Positions 1 through 6,337 of a stretch of DNA of 6,363 bases are shown here, in pieces. Position numbers and translations under genes: made by a program. The DNA is from CAYRUP01 sp964578975 (GTDB taxonomy: Bacteria > Pseudomonadota > Gammaproteobacteria > DSM-16500): assembly GCA_964578975.1 (NCBI GenBank), contig CAZOFA010000098.1, positions 1 to 6,363 of the forward strand. The letters are read 5' to 3'. The notes under the pieces were generated by a model. It was not told the origin of the DNA. It searched no databases and saw nothing but the letters and a program-made list of their open reading frames with translations. The number at the start of each line of letters is the position of its first letter. The stretch's first letter is position 1.

Positions 1-40
1 TGTCCAGCAGGTATTTCGGAATGGCGGTGGCATGATGCAT
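1..40 (-). CDS. 5' end of an unidentified gene, cut by the window edge
   Basis: Only 13 codons are visible, reading MHHATAIPKYLLD and running off the left edge. The ATG at 40-38 is chosen because AAGGAGG lies 9 nt upstream (56-50), close to the ideal ribosome-binding arrangement. The codons mostly end in G or C (GCC, ACC, TAC, CTG, CTG, GAC), whereas xylA, xylB and mtaD lean to A/T-ending codons. It lies 139 nt beyond the xylA stop on the same strand and is probably not part of the xyl operon, because a possible terminator lies between. From memory, the IPxYLxxT-like start resembles the N-terminus of RquA, the rhodoquinone-biosynthesis methyltransferase, but 13 residues cannot establish that. 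It may also be a false start or belong to a chimeric contig end. Confidence 0.4.
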   Translation of the reverse strand, partial: MHHATAIPKYLLD

Positions 41-68
41 GGCGGCTGTCCTCCTTCTCCAGCCGCCA
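40..68 (-). promoter_or_regulatory. Hairpin presenting the Shine-Dalgarno site of the left-edge gene in its loop
   Basis: On the minus strand TGGCGGCT (68-61) and AGCCGCCA (47-40) are perfectly complementary over 8 bp. They enclose a 13-nt purine-rich loop (60-48) that contains AAGGAGG. The stem's last base is the A of the ATG, so the start codon sits at the foot of the helix with the ribosome-binding site exposed in the loop. A TATAAA-like -10 (99-94) lies upstream, but I find no good -35 for it. The pairing is seen directly; a role in controlling translation is inference. Confidence 0.4.
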
Positions 69-179
69 ATATGCGTGGCGCTCGCGCGCCCCCTTTATAA
101 CAAAAAAATCACCCAACAATTTAGGGCCCCCCAAAAAAACGGGCGCCGGGCCCCAAACGGGGCACGTTCACGATAAACT
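61..179. other. GC-rich, homopolymer-laden spacer downstream of xylA
   Basis: There is no gene in this stretch. It alternates runs of C, A and G (for example A7 at 133-139 flanked by C-rich and G-rich runs) and contains a small stem-loop, GGCGC-TCGC-GCGCC, at 77-90. The composition changes abruptly near position 165, just before the AT-rich xylA coding sequence. A real intergenic region between a native and an acquired gene would look like this, and so would a low-quality or chimeric contig end; the sequence alone does not decide. Confidence 0.5.
133..163 (-). terminator. Possible rho-independent terminator of the xyl operon
   Basis: Reading leftward from the xylA stop, the minus strand shows GCCCC-GTTT-GGGGC (163-150). 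An overlapping, alternative stem GGGC-CCGGC-GCCC (153-141) is followed by G and seven T residues (140-133). A GC-rich hairpin followed by a T run is the intrinsic-terminator layout and the position fits the end of the operon. The stem next to the T run is only 4 bp, and the surrounding sequence may be unreliable. Confidence 0.4.
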
Positions 180-1514
180 TCAGGAATTTGCGGGGTCAGC
201 TACCTGCCGATACGCCAAAATATTTTCCAGCATTTCTTGTTTACCTGAAATCGGTTTAGGATTTAACTCTTTTTGCAATGCTAATTCCGCAATTTTAGAA
301 AAATCCATCGCTGGATCATTTAATTGTTTGCCAAATGGCGTTTGCCAATTTGCATAACGTTGTTGCACAAACTGGGACAACTCACCGGATTCCATCAGTT
401 GCGCAGCGATCAATAACGAACGCGCCAAACTATCCACTCCACCGATGTGCCCATAAAACATATCTTCAAGATCAATACTCTGACGACGTAACTTCGTATC
501 AAAATTCAAACCACCCGTCGTAAAACCACCTTGTTGCAAAATCATATAAAGCGCAATCGTCATATCCGTTAAATGCAGAGGAAATTGATCCGTGTCCCAA
601 CCCAATTGCGGATCACCTTGATTCGCATCAATACTGCCAAAAATTCCATTGGATAACGCATACGCAACTTCATGCGGAAAACTATGCCCAGCCAATGTGG
701 AATGATTCGTTTCAATATTCACTTTGAATTCATTTTGTAATTGATATTTTTGTAAAAACGCAAACACCGTCGCCGAATCAAAATCATATTGATGTTTTGC
801 CGGTTCACACGGTTTGGGTTCAATCAATAAAGTTCCTTTAAATCCAATTTTATGTTTATAGTCGACGAGCAACGATAAAAAGCGTGCGAGTTGATCTTGT
901 TCGCGTTTCATATCGGTATTCAAAATACTGTCGTAACCTTCTCGACCACCCCACAACACATAATTTTCACCGCGCAATTGATGCGTGACATCAAATGTTT
1001 TTTTCACTTGCGCGACGGTATAGGCAAATACTTCAGGATCAGGATTGGTGGCCGCCCCTGCCATGTAACGTCGATGATGCGTTAAATTCGCCGTGCCCCA
1101 TAATAATTTAATTCCAGTGCGTTCCATTTCACGCGCAATTTTGTCGGCGATGATTTGTAAATTGGAATTAAATTCCTGTAAATTTTTGCCCTCCGGCGCC
1201 ACATCACGATCATGAAAAGTAAAAAATTTTAAACCTAATTTTTCGATAAATTCAAAAGCAGCTTGCAAACGCATGTCAGCACGTTGCATGGGATCGAGGG
1301 CCGCAAGCCAAGGACGTTCAAAGGTTTCTTCACCAAAAATATCATGCCCGCTCCAACAAAAGGTGTGCCACATGCACACTGCAAGACGTAAATGCTCTTG
1401 CATCGATTTACCTAACACGATTCGGTTTGCATCATAATAACGATACGCAAATGGATTTTGCGTGTTGGCACCTTCATAGCGAATCGTCGGAATGGAGTCA
1501 AAATAATGCGTCAT
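180..1514 (-). CDS. xylA: Xylose isomerase XylA
   Basis: A cytoplasmic TIM-barrel enzyme that interconverts D-xylose and D-xylulose, the first step of the isomerase route of xylose use. At 444 aa it matches the 440-aa E. coli enzyme and aligns from the first residue (an MxxYFD opening and RYEG). The family motifs are present: YVLWGGREGYDS at 185-196 and LIEPKP at 230-235. Catalytic H101 and D104 lie in FTFHDRD. The two metal sites can be read as E232, E268, H271, D296, D307, D309 and D339, with K234 also kept, so the active site looks complete. The ATG at 1514-1512 overlaps the xylB stop as ATGA, and GAGGA (1528-1524) lies 9 nt upstream inside xylB, suggesting translational coupling. It is the last gene of the operon. 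The identification is secure; activity towards other aldoses such as glucose is a usual side activity of the family. Confidence 0.98.
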   Translation of the reverse strand: MTHYFDSIPTIRYEGANTQNPFAYRYYDANRIVLGKSMQEHLRLAVCMWHTFCWSGHDIFGEETFERPWLAALDPMQRADMRLQAAFEFIEKLGLKFFTFHDRDVAPEGKNLQEFNSNLQIIADKIAREMERTGIKLLWGTANLTHHRRYMAGAATNPDPEVFAYTVAQVKKTFDVTHQLRGENYVLWGGREGYDSILNTDMKREQDQLARFLSLLVDYKHKIGFKGTLLIEPKPCEPAKHQYDFDSATVFAFLQKYQLQNEFKVNIETNHSTLAGHSFPHEVAYALSNGIFGSIDANQGDPQLGWDTDQFPLHLTDMTIALYMILQQGGFTTGGLNFDTKLRRQSIDLEDMFYGHIGGVDSLARSLLIAAQLMESGELSQFVQQRYANWQTPFGKQLNDPAMDFSKIAELALQKELNPKPISGKQEMLENILAYRQVADPANS

Positions 1515-2977
1515 AAAATCTTTTCCTCGAATGAATGAATAAAAAATTCTTCTAAACAGCGATATAATTCACAAAAACGTTGGCGTTTTGCTTGATAAAA
1601 TTCAACTAACTGAGCATCCGGTTCAACCACCGCTTCAACCGGTGCCATCGTCACTTTAAAATGATGGGTATGCATTGAGGCTAAACGCGCTAATTGTGCG
1701 GCACCCATGCATCCGCCCACATCGCGATTTTGGGTATAGATGAGTGGACGATTTAATACAGACGCTAAAATTTTTCCCCAATATAAACTTCGTGCGCCGC
1801 CACCCACCACAAACACATTCTGAATGGAAATGCCCGCTTGCAGCATGGCTTCTTGACCATCCATAAATGCAAATGCAACGCCTTCTAAAATCGCGCGTGT
1901 CATGTCGGCGCGTGTGGTTTGATGATTCAAGCCAAAAAACACACCACGCGCATGCGGATTATTGTGTGGCGAACGTTCACCGGATAAATACGGCAAAAAT
2001 AAAATATTTTTTTGCGGTGTGGAATTTTTTTCAACCTCATCTAATAATTCTTTTTCGTTCACTTGCATCATGCGCGCAAACCAACTTAAACAACTCGCAG
2101 CACTCAAGTGCACCGTCATGTGATGCCAACGATTGGGAATACTGTGACAAAAACTGTGTACACCGCCGGCGGGATTTGTTTTGTAAGATTCACTTGCGAC
2201 AAAATAAACGCCGGATGTGCCGAGCGACAAAAATGCACTGCCCTCATCGATCACATTGATGCTTACAGCAGACGCGGGATTATCACCACCGCCACCCACA
2301 ATTTGCGTCTCGGGTGAAATTCCCCAGGCGTCCGCAATGGCTTGCGTCACCGTGCCGGTGACTTCTGTTCCTTCAAATAACGAAGGCATTTCTTTGATTG
2401 ATAAACCAGTCGCCGCTAACATCGTTTCAGACCACGCGCGTTCTTGAATGTTTAACCAGCCGGTGCCTGAGGCGTCGGATAAATCGGTCGCATACAATCC
2501 CGACAGTTTGAAACGCAAATAATCTTTCGGCAGTAACACTTTCGCAATGCGTTTAAAAATGTCTGGCTCATGTTTTGCAACCCATAAAATTTTGGGTGCG
2601 GTAAAACCTGGCATCATGCGCGCGCCAATGATGTGAGAATAATTGGCAAAGTGCGCGCATTCTTGATACGCGCGACCATCATTCCATAAAATGGCGGGGC
2701 GTAACACGTCACCTTGTGCATCTAATAATGTCGCACCATGTTGTTGTCCGCTGAGTCCAATCGCTTTCAGCGCCGAAAATTCTCGCGGAAATTGTGTTTT
2801 CAATTCGAAAACCGCATCACAGGTTGCAACCCACCAATCATGCGGATGTTGCTCAGACCATAATGCTTGTGGTTGCGAAACGTTAAGGATTTGCGAACTC
2901 TGCCCGATGATGCGTTCGTCGTCAGTCAGCAAAACAACTTTGACACTCGATGTCCCTAAATCAATACCTAAATACAT
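1511..2977 (-). CDS. xylB: Xylulokinase XylB
   Basis: A cytoplasmic FGGY-family sugar kinase that transfers phosphate from ATP to D-xylulose, giving D-xylulose 5-phosphate for the pentose phosphate pathway. At 488 aa it matches the 484-aa E. coli protein. The N-terminal phosphate-binding motif is DLGTSSVK (6-13). SGQQHG (76-81) is the substrate-site loop, where E. coli has QMHG, followed by ILWNDGR (96-102). FGGY signature 1 is at 124-136 (GFTAPKILWVAKH). GGGGDN (228-233) supplies the presumed catalytic base D232, SLGTSGVYF (251-259) is the second phosphate motif, and GGGARS (392-397) lies in the adenosine-binding part. It starts at an ATG 6 nt after the transporter stop; its best ribosome-binding site, GAAGAG (2992-2987), lies in the last codons of that gene. 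It overlaps xylA by 4 nt. No damage is seen. Confidence 0.97.
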   Translation of the reverse strand: MYLGIDLGTSSVKVVLLTDDERIIGQSSQILNVSQPQALWSEQHPHDWWVATCDAVFELKTQFPREFSALKAIGLSGQQHGATLLDAQGDVLRPAILWNDGRAYQECAHFANYSHIIGARMMPGFTAPKILWVAKHEPDIFKRIAKVLLPKDYLRFKLSGLYATDLSDASGTGWLNIQERAWSETMLAATGLSIKEMPSLFEGTEVTGTVTQAIADAWGISPETQIVGGGGDNPASAVSINVIDEGSAFLSLGTSGVYFVASESYKTNPAGGVHSFCHSIPNRWHHMTVHLSAASCLSWFARMMQVNEKELLDEVEKNSTPQKNILFLPYLSGERSPHNNPHARGVFFGLNHQTTRADMTRAILEGVAFAFMDGQEAMLQAGISIQNVFVVGGGARSLYWGKILASVLNRPLIYTQNRDVGGCMGAAQLARLASMHTHHFKVTMAPVEAVVEPDAQLVEFYQAKRQRFCELYRCLEEFFIHSFEEKIL

Positions 2978-2983
2978 ATCTTT

Positions 2984-4354
2984 TTACTCTTCATTCAACG
3001 CCAATTGTGGTTGACCGATTTTTTTGAAATTGAGTCCAGCCATTAAATTTAATTCAATTTGCTCGAGGCTCACACCTTTTGTCTCTGGCACGTAAAAATA
3101 AATAAATAACAAACTCAGCGCGCCCAACAAACAATAAATAAAAAATGTATGGCTCACGCCAAAAAATTCAATCAAACTTAAAAACGTGAGTGCCACAATC
3201 ATATTACTTCCCCAGTTCGCCGCAGTCGCCAAACTCGAACCTAAACCGCGCACTTTCAATGGATATATTTCTGCAATCATCAACCACATCACCGGACCTA
3301 AACTAAATCCAAAACAAGTGATGTAAGTTAACATGCTCGCCAACGCCGTCCACTTCATGAAAACAGACGATTCAGTTTGCGAAAATATCCAGCCGAGCAA
3401 TCCTAAACAAATTGTCATGCCGAATAATCCAATGAGCAATAACGGTCGACGTCCGACCGAATCAATCAACGGCAATGAAATGATGGTCGATAACACGAAC
3501 ACGACACCCACACCCATCGTCGCTAAAATGGCATTTTGCGAACCGACAAATCCGGCGAGTTTAAAAATGGTGGGCGCATAATAAATAATGGTATTAATCC
3601 CGGTGATTTGTTGAATAATCGCGAGTCCCACACCAATAATCACCGTGGATTTGACGAGCGGATCAAATAACATTTTCCACGTGCCTTGTGATTGATGTAA
3701 ATTTTTTTTAATTTGCGTTAATTCTTGTTTCGCAATGGTCTCACCTTGCATGCGTTTTAAAATATTTTCCGCCGTGGCAAAATCACCGCGCGCACAAAGC
3801 CAGCGCGGGCTATCGGGTAAAAACGACATTCCCAATAACAAACCCAGTGCGGGAATCACACCGGCACCAAACATAAAACGCCAACCACCGTGATTAATGA
3901 AAATATAATCGACTAAATACGACAGTAAAATTCCGATGGTAATCGCCAGTTGATTTAATGAAACTAATGCACCGCGATAACGGGTGGGTGCAATTTCTGA
4001 AATATACAGCGGTGCAACATAGGATGCGATGCCAATGGCGATACCCACTAAAATACGTCCGCCAATTAAAAACGGCACTGAGGTGGCAAAAGCACTGGCG
4101 AGTGTACCGACAATAAAAATGATGGCATCCGCAATCAATAAACGTTTTCGCCCTAAATGATCCACCAGACGACCACTGATGATGGCGCCAAGCAATGCCC
4201 CGAATAACACTGCACTGACGACTAAACCGTTGGTTTGGGGAGTTAATTTAAATTCATCATTGATAAACAAAATGGCGCCTGAGATCACGCCGGTATCAAA
4301 GCCAAATAAGATTCCTGAAAGAGCGGCAATGGCGAAAATAAGATAGTTTCTCAT
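2984..4354 (-). CDS. MFS sugar/H+ symporter, probable D-xylose importer
   Basis: A 12-helix inner-membrane carrier of the sugar porter family. Helices lie roughly at 5-27, 43-62, 75-92, 96-117, 132-152, 160-180, 235-258, 276-297, 304-324, 336-358, 372-393 and 400-421, with the cytoplasmic loop at about 185-233. Signatures in order are GFDTGVISG (18-26) with D20 where XylE has its proton-coupling Asp, GRLVDHLGRKR (61-71), PDSPRWL (180-186; usually PESPR), QQITGIN (248-254), GRRP (301-304), GPVMW (353-357) and PETKG (423-427). Sugar-contact residues known from XylE appear conserved as Q135, Q248, Q249, N254, Y258 and W357. At 456 aa, with a short loop after helix 1, it is nearer in build to GalP/AraE than to the 491-aa XylE. 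Xylose as substrate is therefore inferred mainly from the operon; arabinose, galactose or glucose remain possible. AAGGGG (4366-4361) sits 6 nt before the ATG. First gene of the operon. Confidence 0.93.
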   Translation of the reverse strand: MRNYLIFAIAALSGILFGFDTGVISGAILFINDEFKLTPQTNGLVVSAVLFGALLGAIISGRLVDHLGRKRLLIADAIIFIVGTLASAFATSVPFLIGGRILVGIAIGIASYVAPLYISEIAPTRYRGALVSLNQLAITIGILLSYLVDYIFINHGGWRFMFGAGVIPALGLLLGMSFLPDSPRWLCARGDFATAENILKRMQGETIAKQELTQIKKNLHQSQGTWKMLFDPLVKSTVIIGVGLAIIQQITGINTIIYYAPTIFKLAGFVGSQNAILATMGVGVVFVLSTIISLPLIDSVGRRPLLLIGLFGMTICLGLLGWIFSQTESSVFMKWTALASMLTYITCFGFSLGPVMWLMIAEIYPLKVRGLGSSLATAANWGSNMIVALTFLSLIEFFGVSHTFFIYCLLGALSLLFIYFYVPETKGVSLEQIELNLMAGLNFKKIGQPQLALNEE

Positions 4355-4380
4355 GTCAAACCCCTTTTTTAGTAGCGATC

Positions 4381-4403
4381 CATATTACCTTGCCGGTAAA
4401 ATG
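4381..4403. promoter_or_regulatory. 23-bp inverted repeat, candidate operator of the xyl operon
   Basis: The arms CATATTACC (4381-4389) and GGTAAAATG (4395-4403) are complementary at 8 of 9 positions around the spacer TTGCC. The inner TTACC/GGTAA is perfect. It lies about +5 to +27 from the start predicted from the TATAAT box, and 26 nt or more before the transporter ATG, which is where a dimeric repressor would block the polymerase. The TTACC arms do not match the E. coli XylR or the Bacillus XylR operators as I remember them. It could alternatively act as a weak hairpin in the mRNA leader. The repeat is seen; binding by a xylose-responsive repressor is inference. Confidence 0.55.
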
Positions 4404-4406
4404 ATG

Positions 4407-4441
4407 GCAAAGAATTATAAAGCACTCTGTATCCCTTTAAT
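4407..4441 (-). promoter_or_regulatory. Candidate sigma-70 promoter of the xyl operon
   Basis: A perfect TATAAT lies on the minus strand at 4419-4414, predicting a start near 4407 and a leader of about 53 nt before the transporter ATG. The -35 region is poor: the best fit is ATTAAA (4441-4436) with a 16-nt spacer. A strong -10 with a weak -35 fits a promoter that needs an activator or is controlled by a repressor, and the inverted repeat at 4381-4403 begins just past the predicted start. Confidence 0.5.
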
Positions 4442-4453
4442 TATTAACATAAT

Positions 4454-4482
4454 TTGACTTATAGTCATGATTGTGGTAATAT
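4454..4482 (+). promoter_or_regulatory. Candidate promoter of the small exported-protein gene
   Basis: TTGACT (4454-4459) and TAATAT (4477-4482) are 17 nt apart, and TGG directly precedes the -10 box, making it an extended -10. The start would fall near 4489, giving a leader of about 44 nt before the ATG at 4533. The palindrome at 4455-4467 overlaps its -35 box. This is the better of two plus-strand candidates in the spacer. Confidence 0.45.
4455..4467. promoter_or_regulatory. Perfect palindrome TGACT-TAT-AGTCA, possible operator
   Basis: TGACT (4455-4459) and AGTCA (4463-4467) are exact inverted repeats around TAT. The site covers the -35 box and part of the spacer of the plus-strand promoter and lies about 50 bp upstream of the predicted xyl start. 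One dimeric regulator bound here could repress one direction and influence the other. The arms are only 5 bp, so chance is quite possible. Confidence 0.3.
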
Positions 4483-4483
4483 T

Positions 4484-4511
4484 TTGAACAATTTTTGACA
4501 ATAACTATGAT
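4484..4511 (+). promoter_or_regulatory. Weaker second promoter candidate for the small gene
   Basis: TTGAAC (4484-4489) and TATGAT (4506-4511) are separated by 16 nt, predicting a start near 4518 and a leader of about 15 nt. An exact TTGACA at 4495-4500 has no matching -10 box at the right distance. This candidate may be used instead of, or together with, the one at 4454-4482. Confidence 0.25.
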
Positions 4512-4532
4512 TAATGCTCAGCAGGTAAATAC

Positions 4533-4949
4533 ATGAAACGACGACTTATTTTAATCGCTTTTGGCATTTTATTAAGTATGGAATTGTCATTGGCGGTCGC
4601 GGGTGATAGCACTAAAGTATTAGCGGTTAACACATCTGCTAATATTAAAAATCCTGGTGGAACTCTGACGCTGGCCTCTGGCACTACGGCGGTTAATCTT
4701 TCTAAACCAGGCACATTTACAACTGTTGATCCGACAAAAATTAGATGCCCTGCAAATTATATACCCATCGCAACAGTCGCAACATCTGGAACCCCATATA
4801 CTCAAGCCGGTGAATTCCGTGCAATTGATGTCGCCTGCTCTACAAACGTTGATCCGGTCACTTACCAAATTTCATGTAACAGAGCCGTTACATGGGGCAA
4901 TCAATTGCAATCTGTCTATCTTGCTTGGACAATCTATTGCGCTCCCTAA
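4533..4949 (+). CDS. Small exported four-cysteine protein of unknown function
   Basis: I do not recognise this 138-aa protein. The N-terminus is a classical Sec signal peptide: a basic MKRR, a hydrophobic stretch at 5-22 and a probable cut after AVA (21-23), leaving about 115 residues. The mature part is rich in Ser, Thr, Ala and Val with few charges, suggesting beta structure, and has four cysteines (72, 102, 115, 136) that could form two disulfides in the periplasm or outside the cell. No lipobox, pilin cleavage motif or transmembrane anchor is visible; it ends in YCAP. The ATG is supported by AGG (4523-4525) 7 nt upstream and by the signal peptide starting there. It is divergent from the xylose operon and 70 nt ahead of mtaD. 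It could be a secreted adhesin-like or pilus-associated protein, but that is speculation. The opposite-strand frames over it look like shadows. Confidence 0.75.
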   Translation: MKRRLILIAFGILLSMELSLAVAGDSTKVLAVNTSANIKNPGGTLTLASGTTAVNLSKPGTFTTVDPTKIRCPANYIPIATVATSGTPYTQAGEFRAIDVACSTNVDPVTYQISCNRAVTWGNQLQSVYLAWTIYCAP

Positions 4950-4959
4950 ACTTAAGAGC

Positions 4960-4986
4960 TTGTTAGACCAACACAAAGTATATTAT
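4960..4986 (+). promoter_or_regulatory. Weak candidate promoter ahead of mtaD
   Basis: In the 70-nt gap between the small gene and mtaD, TTGTTA (4960-4965) and TATTAT (4981-4986) are 15 nt apart, short of the ideal 17. No terminator is visible in the gap, so mtaD could equally be transcribed by read-through from the small gene. Confidence 0.2.
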
Positions 4987-5019
4987 CATGCGCGGCTAAC
5001 CTGATATGAGATCATGTAA

Positions 5020-6336
5020 ATGGAACATGCAGACCAAATTATCAACGCGAAATGGATTATCCCCGGTGAGCCGCATGATATTTTTGAAGATCATGCGTTA
5101 ATCATCAAAAATGGCACGATACACGCTATCATACCGACGCACGATGTCGCACAACATTACACAGCAAATACAACAGAAAATTATTCTTCGCACGCCATTA
5201 TTCCCGGATTAATCAATTCACACACGCACATTGCGATGAATTATTTTCGTGGACTCGCGGATGATTTAGCGTTGATGAATTGGTTGAACAACCACATTTG
5301 GCCGGCAGAAAAAAAATGGGTGAATGAAGAATTTGTGCATGACGCATCACTATTTGCGATGGCGGAAATGATTCGCGGTGGTACAACCTGTTTTAATGAT
5401 ATGTATTTCTTTTTGGCTGCAACTGCTAAAGCCGCAGAAAAAGCGGGATTACGCGCACATATTGGCATTTCCGTGCTTGAATTTCCCACTAATTGGGCGA
5501 AAACCACCGATGAATATTTTAAACGCGGACTCGAATTTTTCGAGCAGTATAAAAATCACCAACACATTAAAGTGACACTCGCGCCGCATGCACCGTATAC
5601 CGTCTCAGATCAATCCATGTTGCGCGTGAAAGAAATTGCTGAGTTACATGATTTAAAAATTAATTTGCATTTGCATGAAACCGCCGATGAAATTGATCAA
5701 TCGCTCAAACAATTTAATAAACGTCCCATTCGTCGTTTGCATGAACTCGGATTAATTTCATCGCGTTTGATTGCCATTCACATGACGCAAATTAATGATG
5801 AAGATTTAGAACTGCTGTCGATGGATAAACCGTATGTGGTGCATTGTCCTGAATCGAATATGAAACTCGCCAGTGGCGCTTGTCCGGTCGGAAAATTGAA
5901 AGCGGCCGGTATCACGATTGCACTCGGCACGGATGGTGCTGCGAGTAATAATGATTTAAATATGCTGGGCGAAATGCGCTCGGCTGCATTTCTGGAAAAA
6001 TTAACTCATCAAAATCCAGAAGCATTGCCCGCTCATGAGGCACTCACGCTTGCCACACTGAATGGTGCAAAAGCGTTAGGCATTGATCACATCACCGGAT
6101 CACTTAACGTCGGAAAATCAGCGGATTTTGCCGCCATTAATTTAAATGAAATTGAAACACAACCGCTTTATCATCCGGTTTCACAAATCGTTTATTCGGC
6201 CGGACGTCATCAAGTCACTGATGTGTGGGTGCGTGGCAAACAACTCATGAAAAACCGCAAATTGCTCACGTTAGATGAAAATGCATTGCTGGAAAAAGCG
6301 AAGTATTGGAATAAAAAAATCAAAGAACTTGCATAA
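5020..6336 (+). CDS. mtaD: 5-methylthioadenosine / S-adenosylhomocysteine deaminase
   Basis: A cytoplasmic metal-dependent amidohydrolase of the TRZ/ATZ group that deaminates S-adenosylhomocysteine and 5'-methylthioadenosine to the inosyl forms, helping to clear by-products of methylation and polyamine synthesis. At 438 aa it is normal for the family. GLINSHTH (63-70) gives metal ligands H68 and H70, followed by the typical MNYFRGLADD and WPAEKKW with E97, which corresponds to a substrate contact. APHAPYTVS (188-196), HLHE (217-220) with metal ligand H217 and catalytic E220, H254 in AIHMT, HCPESN (275-280) and GTDGAASNN (303-311) with D305 complete the active site. A stop codon directly precedes the ATG in frame, so the start cannot lie further upstream; the ribosome-binding site is weak (GAG at 5008-5010). 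The family also contains guanine, cytosine and chlorohydrolase-type enzymes, but the overall sequence fits MtaD best. No damage is seen. Confidence 0.9.
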   Translation: MEHADQIINAKWIIPGEPHDIFEDHALIIKNGTIHAIIPTHDVAQHYTANTTENYSSHAIIPGLINSHTHIAMNYFRGLADDLALMNWLNNHIWPAEKKWVNEEFVHDASLFAMAEMIRGGTTCFNDMYFFLAATAKAAEKAGLRAHIGISVLEFPTNWAKTTDEYFKRGLEFFEQYKNHQHIKVTLAPHAPYTVSDQSMLRVKEIAELHDLKINLHLHETADEIDQSLKQFNKRPIRRLHELGLISSRLIAIHMTQINDEDLELLSMDKPYVVHCPESNMKLASGACPVGKLKAAGITIALGTDGAASNNDLNMLGEMRSAAFLEKLTHQNPEALPAHEALTLATLNGAKALGIDHITGSLNVGKSADFAAINLNEIETQPLYHPVSQIVYSAGRHQVTDVWVRGKQLMKNRKLLTLDENALLEKAKYWNKKIKELA

Positions 6337-6337
6337 A

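Noticed and set aside
1867..2259. Plus-strand open frame of 130 codons inside xylB
   Set aside because: It lies wholly antisense to an intact, conserved xylB and its translation is Cys/His/Arg-rich without any domain, as expected for a shadow frame.
4470..4492. ATTGT-N13-ACAAT repeat containing TGTGG, about 73 bp upstream of the predicted xyl start, as a CRP site
   Set aside because: The left half (TGTGG) is passable but the right half (TTTGA in place of TCACA) is poor, and the dyad is interrupted at several central positions. The position is tempting, the sequence is not convincing.
4355..4532. Riboswitch or small RNA in the divergent spacer
   Set aside because: The predicted leaders are about 50 nt or shorter and show only simple dyads, not a multi-helix structure I can recognise.
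4511..4714. Minus-strand open frame of 67 codons opposite the small gene
   Set aside because: It overlaps a gene with a clear signal peptide and ribosome site, has no family features, and runs antisense as a shadow.
4951..4976. Possible terminator after the small gene (TGTT-AGACC-AACA stem)
   Set aside because: The stem is 4 AT-rich base pairs with no T run, too weak to call.
5020..6336. Guanine deaminase, SsnA-type or chlorohydrolase identity for the amidohydrolase
   Set aside because: These share the metal motifs, but the MNYFRGLADD and WPAEKKW segments, the HLHE motif and GTDGAASNN fit the MTA/SAH deaminase group best.
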